DNA from: Symsagittifera roscoffensis
Taxonomy: Eukaryota > Xenacoelomorpha > Acoela > Convolutidae
Assembly (NCBI RefSeq): GCF_963678635.1
Contig: NC_087066.1
Span: 35,219,152 to 35,283,151, forward strand
Direction: 5' to 3'
Length of the DNA: 64,000 nucleotides
Each line of letters begins with the position of its first letter. Within the stretch, counting starts at the first letter, position 1. The position numbers and the translations under genes are program-made. Below, in pieces: positions 1 through 9,874 of the stretch. Under the pieces are notes generated by a model. It was not told the DNA's origin and searched no databases. It saw nothing but the letters and a program-made list of their open reading frames with translations.

Positions 1-467
1 GTAAAAGCAGAGGTTGCTAGACTCTCGCTGATGACTGAAGCTCACGTTCCACGTTCGTAACAGTGTTAGATTTAGAGTCATGATCGGCAAAATTCTTTTA
101 TTTTAGTTGTTTTAAAATTTTTGAAATTTCATCTCCTTCAATTTGTTCTAGTACACCGGTGAAGCCGGTGTTGTTGATAGAAATTGTGGTGGATTGGGAA
201 ATTGACCAAAATTAAAGTTTTGGTCTAATGGAAACAAGAAAGAAGTCTTTCAATTTGTCACCTTTGATTTGAACTTCCAGTATTTTATTTCCACCTAAAA
301 GTCTGTTGAACCCACCAATTTTATACACGTTTTTCTGTGTTTTCCGGGAAATTTTCAAGTGGCAACCGCATATGGTCTTTGAATAGCACGCAAAGAGTAT
401 CTGACATTGTAACAAAATTGAATGAATTGTATTGTTATACCCAGTTTGTGTTTTTGTGTTGCTTTAG
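1..467 (+). other. intron sequence upstream of the first visible exon
   Basis: No coding signal was recognised here. The stretch ends in a pyrimidine-rich tract and TTTAG at 463-467, a good 3' splice site for the exon that follows, so it is read as the 3' part of an intron whose upstream exon lies outside the window. Small open frames on both strands have no recognisable content. Confidence 0.5.
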
Positions 468-609
468 ACCCCAATGACATGTACAAGGAACCGCAGAGTG
501 TGGCGATGGAGCACGGATGGAAGACGGAACAGGTGCCCCTGGAATCTATCCAGCCCCCCAACTGGTACAAGGGGCCACACTTCCCTTCGGTGGAGAGCGA
601 AATGACCAA
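468..609 (+). CDS. penultimate coding exon of an unrecognised host gene
   Basis: The frame is open across 142 bp between an acceptor (AG at 466-467) and a canonical donor (GTAAGT at 610). The acceptor falls in phase 1, so the first codon needs one base from the upstream exon. Base composition is clearly richer in G+C than the flanks, as expected for coding sequence. The peptide has a distinctive stretch with several Trp, Pro and Tyr (PPNWYKGPHFP) and ends in an acidic ESEMT segment. Its last codon is completed by the exon at 2010. I do not recognise the family and see no transmembrane segment. Partial: the N-terminal part of the protein is outside the window. Confidence 0.6.
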
Positions 610-2009
610 GTAAGTGTTTCTATACTGGTATGTTTTTCAACTGAAACCGTTTCATATAGATGCCGCTTCTTAGGATTCTGAAGCGAGAAGGGAGAAAAAA
701 TGAAATCAGTACCATTTGGAAATAAAATCCACAAACTCAAAAATTTTAGCTTTGTGAATGAGAGAAATAAATGCCCATACAAAGCTAAAAACTTGATCTA
801 ATATATTTATTTACAGTAATAAATGGCATTAATGATAATATGCTGCTGCAGAATCAGATCGCGAATTAATCAACTTACGGTATAATGGGTTGTGTGACTG
901 GCGCAGAAAAAGAAGTCTAATAAAAGGAGGAGATTATTATTTTTAAAATTATCCATGTTTCTAGCTATTAATTAAGTCGACTTATCTACTTGATGAAAAA
1001 TGAAAAGCCTACCAGCAGTGTCAAGGATTTATCTTGAACTGCTGTCTGGTTCTTGATTTAGACTTAATAGATTTACCTCACTTAATTTTGCAAGTTGGGA
1101 AATATTTCATTATATTAAATCAACAAGCAGGGATCAATAAGGACCTCGAACCACCCAGCGAACTAATTAATTCACTGAGAGAGGAGACAAAACCTCCTTT
1201 ACTATCATTATACCTCTCAAAAATCGATTTCGCATGAAGACAAACTAGTGCCTCTCACCCAACAATAGCGCAATTCAATTAACTGATGGACAAAGGCTTG
1301 CGCAGAAACTTTTCCAGGGGGGGGGCGGCTTTTCGAAAAATTTTGCGTACCTTTTTTTAGGTCGATCAATTTGATTTTCCGAGCTATCCGAAAGTACTAT
1401 AAGGACCATTGTATTTTTCAGCGCGCGCTCCTCCCTCAAAGTTAGCTATATTGGCGCCCAAGGCAAGGCGCCTTTAGAAAAACTTTGTGGTTGGTCAACC
1501 AAAAATGGATGTCGTAGAATTATACCAAAGGGGGGTCTTTGGAAAATTTAGCTAGCATAACTGAGGGGGAATGGAGCGGTAACCACCCCCCCCCCACCGC
1601 CGCCTTATCCCCCTCAGCACGCTACTGTTCATGGATAGAATGAAGAGCTTACCATTTATTCTGCAGACTTGTACTAATGAAAATATAATTAGCAATGCTT
1701 CTAGAGGTGTTCAAAAAGACTAGAGATAAGTCTGTGGCAACTTGACAACACGTAACGGACACGATCGCAACAAGTCTAATAATTGTCCGCCAAAAGCTAG
1801 TCAAAGTGGCCCTGGCAAAAAGGAAATTGGAAGTAGAATTCATTTTGTTTGTATCTTTTCTCAAATGGGCATGAACACGCCCGTTTAGGTTTGGTTTCAT
1901 GAATGCATTGGAGCTATATAAAAATGAGGTGTGCAAAAAATTTGCATATTAAAAGGAGTAAACTTAATGCAAAACGACAGAAGAGAAACCTTTCTGTGCT
2001 ATTTTAGGT
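610..2009 (+). other. 1.4-kb intron containing a G/C-tract repeat
   Basis: Donor GTAAGT at 610 and acceptor TTTTAG ending at 2009 keep the frame between the exons. The part around 1290-1630 differs from the rest: it has a G tract at 1318-1327, a C tract near 1585-1595, a short self-complementary motif around 1450-1472 and purine/pyrimidine-rich arms. It looks like an inserted repeat element, but no terminal repeats or target duplication could be defined. The remainder is AT-rich and unremarkable. Confidence 0.45.
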
Positions 2010-2058
2010 TTGTGAAGGATATGAAACTCACGGACAAGAACTTCACTCTTTACTGACC
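2010..2058 (+). CDS. terminal coding exon of the same unrecognised host gene
   Basis: After the TTTTAG acceptor, the frame set by the exon at 468-609 continues for 16 residues (FVKDMKLTDKNFTLY preceded by the split Lys codon) and stops at TGA 2056-2058. The other two frames either stop soon or change amino-acid character. A 3' untranslated region of about 260 bp follows and ends in an AATAAA signal. The agreement of donor, acceptor, phase and downstream polyadenylation signal supports the exon pair, although the product is unknown. Confidence 0.55.
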
Positions 2059-2340
2059 AAGTATGACCCCGGCTGTCTCCAGTATGTCTGACTCCGAATC
2101 ACAGCCCCTGCTCCCCTTTTCGTCTACCCTGTGCACTGATTAACTTCTCTCCCCCTCCCGCCGATATTTAAAGTGACGCAGAGTGTGTTACAAGCTGAGG
2201 TTGAAAAGATTAGATTGATTTGCAAATTTAGAAAAATGTATTGCTGTAAATTTGGACTGAAATTACTTCTTCTTCTTGTCCTTAGTTTTCAATCATTGAG
2301 TCTGTCTCAAGAGCGAATAAAATGAAGTTAATAAACTATA
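2059..2340 (+). other. 3' UTR with polyadenylation signal
   Basis: The sequence after the stop codon contains AATAAA at 2316-2321, the only canonical signal close to the terminal exon. The transcript probably ends within about 30 bp of it. Confidence 0.45.
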
Positions 2341-3214
2341 TCACTCTGGTTTGCTTCCTGGTGCATTCCTACCATGTCACCAACCCCCTTTTTGCCACCG
2401 GGATGCCTAATGCCTCCGTAAGCTTATGCTGGCAGAACATTAATTCAGCCAGAGTTTTCTGCCTCTGCTTTTCAGACTTCTATGAGCAGGCTGCAGTAAT
2501 AGGTTTCGAGACTCAAATCAGTTGCGGATTCAGGGAAACTTGACACTTCGCGAACCCCTTTAACAGATAATTGATGCCCTAATTACTGTTTTTTGCCAAA
2601 AGTGTTTTTTTTTGTAAAGCATTTCCAAAAATGGTTCTTATTGTCTGAGATAATTGGACAAAAAAAGACTTTTCTGGGACCCGTATAAAATTTGAGCGAA
2701 CATCTCTTTAAGATTTCATGACACCTAAAAAAGTCAATTTGATCGAGCAAAGAGCATCAAAATGTTCAATTAAAATCTCTAATACTACTGAAACACCAAA
2801 GTATTCGTCAAGTAGTGAAACTGCACAAGTATTCATCCATGGCTACAAATTGATCATAAGAAATCACGAAAAGCTTATTTCAAGCTCATTTTGCAACTGT
2901 ACGAAAACCCAATTATTTGAGGAAAGTTTCACTCTGGTAACTAACGCGGTATGAAGTTAACGTCATGCGCTTTCAACGAGTAGCGTAACTGGTCTTTTCC
3001 TGATGTTTTTCATGCTTGTCTTGAGAAAACTTAGGAATATATGATAATTAGCAATAACCGAACATTTCCGCATACCTAAAGGTAATTTTTTGCGTGCAAT
3101 GTTTCACCACGGGCGGCAATTAGCAGCTAATTTAGTTGTGACTCTTTTTAACTGGCCACTATTCGTACCCAACGACAATTTACGTCTCGGTTTCCAAAAT
3201 TAGGGTAAAGTGTT
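2341..3214. other. intergenic, no supported gene
   Basis: A 73-residue open frame starting at 2322 overlaps the polyadenylation signal. It begins with a hydrophobic leader and contains several Cys, so it superficially resembles a small secreted protein, but nothing else supports it. The rest is AT-rich with no recognisable feature. Confidence 0.3.
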
Positions 3215-3527
3215 ACCCGCACCGGAGTTCCATGGATAGTAATCGATTGTATTGAATTTTCGTGGTCTGTCTCAATAAATTTCGATAATAATCGATTATA
3301 ATGGATTATTTTGGCAAAAATAATCGATTTCAGTGACAAAAATGATGGATTATAATCGATTATAATGGATTATAATGGATTTTTATTTTTCGTAAAAAAT
3401 CGATTTTAATGACCTCATAATCGATTACGTGGTCTAAATTTGCCACAATAATGGATTATAATGACAACATTTTAGACAACATTTTTACATTATAATCGAT
3501 GATTATCCATGGAACTCCGGTGCGGGT
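3215..3527. mobile_element. 313-bp MITE-like element with perfect 24-bp terminal inverted repeats
   Basis: The ends at 3215-3238 and 3504-3527 are exact reverse complements over 24 bp (ACCCGCACCGGAGTTCC...). The interior is built from many variants of a short AT-rich unit of the type ATCGATTATAATGGATTA. There is no coding capacity, so it should be mobilised in trans by a DNA transposase. No target-site duplication is obvious: the flanks are AGTGTT on the left and AGTTTC on the right. Degenerate relatives with the same unit and similar ends occur near 39.3-41.1 kb. Confidence 0.75.
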
Positions 3528-3711
3528 AGTTTCAAACACGAGATTGGCAAGTAGCATACTTTCTCATGAGCGTCGCTCTACATTATTGCCTTGAGAATAA
3601 GTTTTATAGAGTGCCTGATCAAATTTCCCCCTCCTTCTACTCATCAAATCATCAACATGAAACTTAAATTTTAATTAGCAAGTAAACGCAAACCTTAAAC
3701 TGATTTCTTAA

Positions 3712-3790
3712 GCCAGGTACAGAATGCGCGATGTGCCAGGTACAGAATGCGCGATGTGTCTTCCTCCATGTGCCAGGTACAGAATGCGCG
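3712..3790. repeat. short tandem repeat, 23-bp unit
   Basis: Two adjacent copies of a unit beginning GCCAGGTACAGAATGCGCG lie at 3712-3734 and 3735-3757. A third partial copy at 3772-3790 follows a 14-bp spacer. The G+C content is much higher than the surroundings. No function is apparent. Confidence 0.75.
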
Positions 3791-4929
3791 AAAAAAAGTC
3801 AGCCAACCAAACCTTATTTTAAGTATTAAACCAGTGTGATCAATTTAACATAATAATTAAAAATTAGTTTAAGGGGCTATCGATCTAAGCGAAAATGGAA
3901 TTATTCTAGAACTCTGTTTGGAAAATGTCCGAAACATTTTAAGCCAAATAAACTCGATTCAACTTCAAAGCTAGAAAAAACCTGGCCATTTTTTGTCAAA
4001 AATTAAGCAATTACAGATTCATTTCAAAACAATCAAAAACAGCAACGCTCATCCGCTTACAAAAACTAACTATTCGGGGAGCAATTTGCGCTATGAAGTA
4101 ACTTCAAAATCTTCACATTTTTCCAAATTGATTCAAGCTATGAAATGTTTTGAAAATTTTCTAAGTTTTTTTGATTAAATAGCTTGCTTAGAAACCTTAC
4201 TTTTTGCAAGGCGATTTGGTATTTGAAATAAATTGAATTATTTCATAGACAATACCTGGCCACTTTTCGTCAAAAACTAAGGGTTTACAGATTGTTCAGA
4301 AAAATTTAAGTTCTCGCGAACAAATGCCGTCTACAGAGCTGATTCAAATTAACCGGACACAACTAACAACACTGAAAATTTTAAACGCATTTTTCTCAAA
4401 TTAGATTATGATTAGACAAAAAGTGAAGAAATAAGAATTGCTGCAATTTTCACCAATTTTTTTTGTTTTTTTTCCCGAAATTCTGAACCAATATTTTATC
4501 CCAAAAGTAGGTCATTTTGGTTTTTTAGTCAATCAAAAATTACGCTTAAACTTTCAAGTTAATTGACGAGAAAACAATTTCAAAAGAAGTCTCTTACACT
4601 GCCCAACAAAGTTTTAGAAGAGTAAAACGTTTTTTTTTGTTTCGATTTGTTTCCTCAAACTGTTTCTTTCAAAACTGTCTGCAAAACAGATAAAACTAAA
4701 AATTTTTAAGAGATCAATAATGTCTAATATTAAAAATGATAAAAAAAACCTGCACAAACGATTAGACAGTACGTTATGAAAAAAATTTAATCAAGTATAT
4801 ATTTTTTCTCTTTGCGGGATCAAGAAGATTATTAAGCATCCAAAAAACGCATAAAAAGCAGCAAACATGTGTTTTTGTTAGTATATCAAATGAAAAAATC
4901 TCTGCTGTCTATGATAAAAAAGCTTAGAA
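3791..4929. other. AT-rich intergenic DNA with a dispersed repeat piece
   Basis: No gene was recognised. A segment at about 4585-4640 (AAGAAGTCTCTTACAC followed by a CAAGTTTTAGAAG-like stretch) recurs in similar form near 25305-25345, so part of this stretch belongs to a dispersed repeat family. Confidence 0.35.
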
Positions 4930-5115
4930 TTATGTTAGGACGATTTATCTCTTAAGGAAAGGACCAACGTCCGAGCTGTTCAGCTCATCGCTTGTCCTGC
5001 TTATAAACTATATGCATTTTTGTAGTTATTTTTCTGGGCCTGGTAATGTTACCACGCCGTCAAGCATTGAACATGGACCAAGAGGGGCCTCGAGCATCCG
5101 GCAGTAGTTTTTGGT
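4930..5115 (-). mobile_element. SINE-like copy 1 (tRNA-derived, partial)
   Basis: This segment shares several landmarks in the same order with 5290-5590: a GGACCAAC/GGATCAAC-type block, GCTGTTCAGCTC, and a terminal block whose reverse complement (GGATGCTCGAGGC) resembles an RNA polymerase III B box. It is shorter than copy 2 and diverged. It is called a SINE because of the B-box-like motif and the pairing with copy 2. No poly(A) tail or target duplication was identified. Confidence 0.35.
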
Positions 5116-5289
5116 CTTTAAAACTGGGAGGAGCAAATTTTTTATGGTTTATGTTTTTTGTTCTGATGAAATGACTAAAAATAATTTAGAAGTAAGCTTT
5201 TGATTCAACTATTACGCTGCAGCAATATGAAAGAAACTTAAGTAAGAGTAGTATAACAGTGACAACACAATATCAACTAATGCAAGTAA

Positions 5290-5590
5290 ACTATGTTCAG
5301 GACCATTTATCCACAGGGATAGGATCAACACACCAACTGTTCAGCTCTTCACTGAGAGCTTAACAGTTGATATTTACATTCATTTAATGTAAATATTTAC
5401 ATTTAATGAAAATATTTCATGTAAATTTAATATTTGCTTTCATTATGTGGGTTATTTGACCGGGCTGTTCAAATTTATTTTACCCTCAAGCAACGAGCAC
5501 GAATCATGATGCGCCTCGAACATCCGACCTTTCAGTTGAGTGGCGGAGGCGTAATCAATTGACCACTGCTCACCAATAGGAGGAAATAAT
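5290..5590 (-). mobile_element. SINE-like copy 2 with tRNA-like head
   Basis: Read on the minus strand, the right end begins GGTGAGCAGTGGTCAATTG, like the acceptor/D-arm and A box of a tRNA, followed about 35 nt later by GGATGTTCGAGGC, like a B box. The body continues leftward with the CTGTTCAGCTC block shared with the copy at 4930. This arrangement is typical of tRNA-derived SINEs. The boundaries are approximate, and the cloverleaf is not complete enough to call a tRNA gene. Confidence 0.4.
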
Positions 5591-7177
5591 TGGTTTATTA
5601 TAAGTTTAGACAAATTCATTACAACATTGAAATTGAACCAGCTTAATATTTATAAGTTCTGGCGACGTTGTTATTGTGTAACTAGTGTTTCTGAAGTTTT
5701 TCCTGCATGAATTCTTCGAATTATTGTTTGATTTTACACTTGTCTAACTATTTTAGTCTTCTCTACTTTTTTTTCTGTTTTTTTTCTGTTTTCAAATTTT
5801 TTTTTTGAAAATTACTAAATTTTTATCAACTTAAGAAAAAAGTTGCCAGTTTTTTGAATATTTAAAAACTTTAGACAAAAGTTGAGATAGAACTTTGGAA
5901 GCGTAAGGCAGGAGATAATTACTAATAGCTTGAAATGAAATTGGTTGAATCAGTGAAAAGTACTCAATGTTTAAACTAGCTTCTAACGTCTCAGTTTTTG
6001 ACAGACGCAAAAAAGGCAGAAAATTTTGACGGAGATAAAGTTTCATACATGAAAAAAAACACAGATTAAGTTTGTGAAAATCAAACATTTATGTACCATT
6101 GCATCTCAATTTATGTTTTGAACGAACTATTTCGTTTATACTTCAAAAATAAGTATATTTTGTTTTTGTTTCGAGTTTATTTAAGAGGCCAACAGACCAA
6201 ATACTTCTCGGCAGTTCAACTTCTTCAAATGTTGAGCCGCATCGATAAGCAACTTACACGCTATTCAAACAACATAAATCGCGATTCGATAAAACCGAAT
6301 TGGAAGCTTACAAAACTTGATGGTTGTGCACAAAATGACCGCATGTGAAATTTTTCTAGCTCACGACTGTGAGATGATTTTAGATCAAAATTACTTAAAT
6401 AGCTTGGGTTGTCAAAATTATCATTTATCTGTTAAAAAAAGTCAGCAATGGTTTACTAAAGAGCTGGTTGAAACTAAAAAAACTGACTGCGGATATTAAA
6501 TACAAAAAAATGCAAGAAAATAGAAAACTCAATTTCTGGTCACAGAAACACTCAATGGACCGACTTAATAACAAAATATATTATTTTCGTTCCTACGTTT
6601 GAAAAAGTGACGGAAAAGTTGTGATCGGGTTGTTTTTTATCCATACAATTTTCAACTTCTTATGCAGCACTTTTTTTTATTTTTTAACAACTAAAAAATT
6701 TTTTTTGACTTCAGCGCAAAATTTTTAAAAATCCATTCTGAAACTTTTCTAAACGTTGAGGGTTTCTTTTTAACTAATTTGGCCAATTTGGAATAATTTA
6801 TTCGCGATATAGTTCCAATAACTTGCTTTTAACTTGTAAGCGGAAGTTTAACCCGTCTTGAAAAACCTTCTTAACTAACTGAGCTGAAGCATGAATACTT
6901 TGTCATATGCAAACAGTATTCTTTGGTACTTTACATAGAGAGTGGGTAATTATTTTTTAACAGTTAAAAAAGTGGAAATGTTTAGTTTTCAGTTTTTTTA
7001 ACGAACACTTCTCCATTAACTTTAAACGGCCGTTGAAAACGTCAAAGTTTTGCACTGATACGAGCAGTATTTTTCGCTAATTGAAACTTTATTACTAAAA
7101 ATTAAACAATGATCGATCACAACGCCTATATAACCATGATATTTAAAACAATTGACTAATGATTCTTTCATTGAATC
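5591..7177. other. AT-rich DNA, no supported feature
   Basis: Only short open frames without recognisable content were seen. The stretch ends directly upstream of the ATG proposed for the interrupted host gene, so its right edge may contain that gene's promoter or 5' UTR, but no core promoter element can be pointed to. Confidence 0.3.
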
Positions 7178-7871
7178 ATGAGTTTTGAGCCGACTTATTC
7201 ACAACGTGGAAACACATTACGTGCTAAGTTTTTTACGAAAAAATGTATGGTGTCAATAAATTATCACTCCGGTACATTCCAACAAATTGCCTCAGCTTCG
7301 AGAAAACTATAAGGTTTTTTCTTTTCATTTTTCAGATTAAATGGAAGATTTACAAAAATCGCAATTAGATATATAAAATTAAGTTTTTTTGCGACTAAAA
7401 CAAAATCATTTTAGCCATTTTCTTCTCTCAATTGACAGTTTTTGTATTATTTGATTAAACTTTAAAAAGAAAATTAAAATCGAAATTTTTATTTACTTTT
7501 TCAGGTTTATGAATTTTCTGACTTCATTCTCTGTGGTTGGAAAATCCAATGGTATTTTCACTGCAATCGAATATTTTGCTTCCATTGAGTAGACTACTTT
7601 TTAAAAAAGTTTAAGACAAAACATGGAAAACTTTCTAAAATAAATGTTTATGCTATTTTTGCTTAAAAACTTAAGTTTTAAGGAGTTTTGCGGAATTGTC
7701 AGCCGGATTTTTCATCAACCCGGAAATCATGGCATACGGACAGGACAATGAGTAAGGGTTTTTCACTAGGACTAAATTTCGAAAAAAAACCTTTACCAGC
7801 GTTCAATATGAAGCCAATTGTTCAACAGGAATTCTGTCAGTTTTGTTAATATTACGTCAAATTGGCTCTAT
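7178..7871 (+). CDS. host gene split by the retrotransposon, 5' exons
   Basis: A set of short exons can be read in one consistent frame: ATG at 7178 to a possible donor at 7252 (uncertain), 7505-7588, 7683-7751 and 7800-7871. Introns 7589-7682 (94 bp) and 7752-7799 (48 bp) have GT...AG ends and keep the phase exactly. The protein contains the stretches SVVGKSNGIFTAIEYFAS, AELSAGFFINPEIMAYG and TGILSVLLILRQIGS; the last is hydrophobic. I do not recognise the family. The exon is cut at 7871 by the LTR and resumes in frame at 23105. Exons 2-4 and introns are duplicated almost exactly inside the element at 22051-22689. The first intron (7252-7504) is the weakest part of the model. Confidence 0.45.
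7233..7871 (+). repeat. host segment duplicated inside the retrotransposon (parental copy)
   Basis: This 639-bp stretch of the host gene is repeated at 22051-22689 without net insertions or deletions (constant offset 14818). One substitution was noticed, A at 7588 against G at 22406. Together with the adjoining LTR it forms one continuous repeat of about 1050 bp. To the left of 7233 the two copies diverge at once: host sequence here, retroelement leader there. Confidence 0.85.
7868..7871. repeat. target-site duplication, left copy (CTAT)
   Basis: CTAT immediately precedes the TG end of the left LTR. The same four bases follow the CA end of the right LTR at 23101-23104. Removing the element and one copy restores an uninterrupted host reading frame. 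Confidence 0.8.
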
Positions 7872-8282
7872 TGAGTTATAACCGATGGTCTTAACTCATA
7901 GAGTAATTTCGGATAGGGTACACCGTCTGCTCGTCACGCTATCTTATTTTCGGCTGGATAGATTCGTGCAACTTCTTAGTCTAATACCGATCCTAATCTT
8001 ACTCTTATACTATTCTAGTCTCAGGTTGTTTAACTAGTCTCTGCTAGGCTCAATAGATCTAGGGTATACTGGTTTATTGCGGCTGCTGAAGTTCTCTTGG
8101 AGAGGCAACTAATTTCTAAGTTAAATTCAAATCTCTCTGGTGCTGAAATTACAAGTAATTTCAGCACTTACAAATAAGTGGGTTGTTAGTTAGATGGATC
8201 ATGATTGGTTAATATTGAATACTTTACAGTGGTAAAATATCTAATTTATCCAATCATAAAATGTAGTTTAGATCAGGTTCCA
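7872..8282 (-). repeat. 3' LTR of the 15-kb element
   Basis: This LTR is 411 bp and matches 22690-23100 at a constant offset with at least one substitution (T at 7955, C at 22773). It contains a perfect 13-bp-stem hairpin at 8140-8167 that is also kept in a diverged relative at 27812-27839. Confidence 0.88.
8140..8167 (-). promoter_or_regulatory. conserved LTR hairpin (3' LTR copy)
   Basis: GTGCTGAAATTAC pairs perfectly with GTAATTTCAGCAC across a 2-nt loop. The same hairpin lies in the 5' LTR (22958-22985), and the diverged relative at 27812-27839 has it with one pair changed on both sides. That compensatory change points to a selected RNA or DNA structure in the LTR. Its role is unknown. 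Confidence 0.6.
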
Positions 8283-8960
8283 CCCATCCGGGTTTTACAG
8301 AGTTTTTTAGAATAGTTTTTCTGCAATTCAAAGGATGGATGATGGACGTTGGTATTTGGCGAACATCATATTTCTTCTGGGTTTTCCTGTTAGAGAAGTT
8401 CCAGGATCAATCGTTGTGTCTTCTTATGACAACGACTGGGTTTTCTCAACAAACTCAAATCTGATTTCAGAATGGTTTGCTATGACAGGTTTTTCTGTTT
8501 CATGTAGAGAACTTCTTTTGTGTTCAACCTAGTCTGGGAATGGCGTGGAGATTGTGCGTGGAGGGGATGCCTGGTTACTCGGATCTGTACGTATACTTGA
8601 ACATCGAGGTGGTCATTGGTCTAGTTCAATGAAGTCCTTTTCTGCGAAGTCAAGTCGTACTCTAAATCCTTTGAGTTGTGATTGTGGACGGCATATTGAT
8701 TGTGGTTGGCCATTCTTTTTCGAGTGTAGTGGGGTCCTTTTGTCTTTGGATGTTCGTCTTTGGTGTTGTATGCTGATCTATATACTGCAAGGTATAATTT
8801 ACATTTTATAAAATTTTTATTAGTTCGGTGTTTTAATTATGATTTTGGTTAGTTGTTTTCACAAAAGCTTTTTGTTTTAGTTCGGTTATTTTGAAGAGTT
8901 ACTCACCCTTGAGTACCTCTTATTAAAAATAGAAGTGTGGTCACAAAGCGTGGATGTAGC
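8283..8960 (-). pseudogene. decayed 3'-most ORF of the element
   Basis: No long frame survives, but minus-strand translations in two frames give protein-like segments in register: about 8800-8640 (ending LDFAEKDFIELDQ), 8640-8485 (beginning TNDHLDVQVYVQI) and about 8480-8340 (IRFEFVEKTQS). Each is separated from the next by a frameshift or stop. It probably represents the end of an ORF downstream of pol. The product is unrecognised. The polypurine stretch and 3' LTR follow immediately. The + strand open frames here are shadows. Confidence 0.35.
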
Positions 8961-8977
8961 GCGGTGGGTTAGGCCGG

Positions 8978-9220
8978 CTATAGAGCATGCTCAGGACGTC
9001 CTCTCTGGTGGGTTAGGCCAGGAGTGGGAGTATGATTTCGTGCGGTTTCTGTGAGAGGTCCTGTTATGTGATAAAATTTTATGTTGGGTTTATTGTGGTT
9101 TTTCTTATGTTTCGTTGGTTGTGTCCTTTTTTCAAAAATCAAATTGTTTTTGGTATGGGTTTGTCTTTCGACTTTTTTGTGTTTTATTATTTCTTTCTTA
9201 GACTTTATAATAGTCTTCAA
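8978..9220 (-). CDS. short Lys/His-rich ORF in the 3' part of the element
   Basis: This 80-residue frame is very basic, with many Lys in the first half and His/Thr/Pro in the second. It has no hydrophobic segment and no family was recognised. It may be a fragment of the same 3' ORF that continues toward 8340 in other frames, or a chance frame in skewed sequence. Confidence 0.25.
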   Translation of the reverse strand: MKTIIKSKKEIIKHKKVERQTHTKNNLIFEKRTQPTKHKKNHNKPNIKFYHITGPLTETARNHTPTPGLTHQRGRPEHAL

Positions 9221-9874
9221 AAGAATAAATTATCCAGTTTTAAACTGGGTTAGTCCGGTTTGGGTACCGTTGGTTTCCTTTTCTTAGTCATGCTATTATT
9301 CTATGTGTTGTGGTGTCTAGTAAGCTGCGTTGGTTAGTTTTGTTTAGTATATAATTCCTTTCCAACCGGGTTAAAGGAAAGTTTGAAACTTGTTATCGTG
9401 TGTTAGAGTTGTTGAGTGTGAAAACATAAAACTGAAATTCATTATTTAAACAATTCTTCGTGGGTGAGCTGTGCGAGTTTGGATAGAATTCTTGTGCGAG
9501 TGAATGAAAATATCAAAAGGTTAGTACTGCATTTTCGTTTTATCAATTTACTACATAGAATTTCAATTTTACTGCTAGTTTTTTGGGGAAAAATTAAGTT
9601 ACAAATTTTCATCATTATTAGAATTACTGCTTTTAGGGAAATAATTTATAAATTAATTTACTACATTGGTATGATTTTTATTGAATTTATCTAGTGCAAA
9701 ATATTAATAGAGTTTTGAAGAATTTGAAGAAGTTTTCTATTTTTTATTTTTCTTTTGTGTAATTTGTAGGTGATCGTGGGATGAAGACTAAAAATCTAAA
9801 TAAGACATGGATAAGAATGGTTAGTATTTATTTCAAATTTATTAGTGAGGAATATGATAAATTATTCTTACCTG
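9221..9874. other. retroelement interior, no supported ORF
   Basis: AT-rich sequence between the 3' small ORF and the 355-residue ORF. Open frames on the + strand consist of Ile/Phe/Leu-rich translations typical of low-complexity shadows. Confidence 0.3.

Noticed and set aside
5500-5590. Functional tRNA gene
   Set aside because: A- and B-box-like motifs are present but the stems do not form a full cloverleaf.
7233-8282. The whole 1050-bp direct repeat taken as the LTR
   Set aside because: The terminal TG/CA and target duplication place the LTR at 7872-8282 only. The other 639 bp contain phase-consistent host exons, and the relative at 27695 has an LTR of only about 381 bp.
9032-9694. + strand hydrophobic ORFs in the retroelement 3' region
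   Set aside because: Low-complexity Phe/Leu/Ile translations of T-rich sequence, opposite to the element's coding strand.
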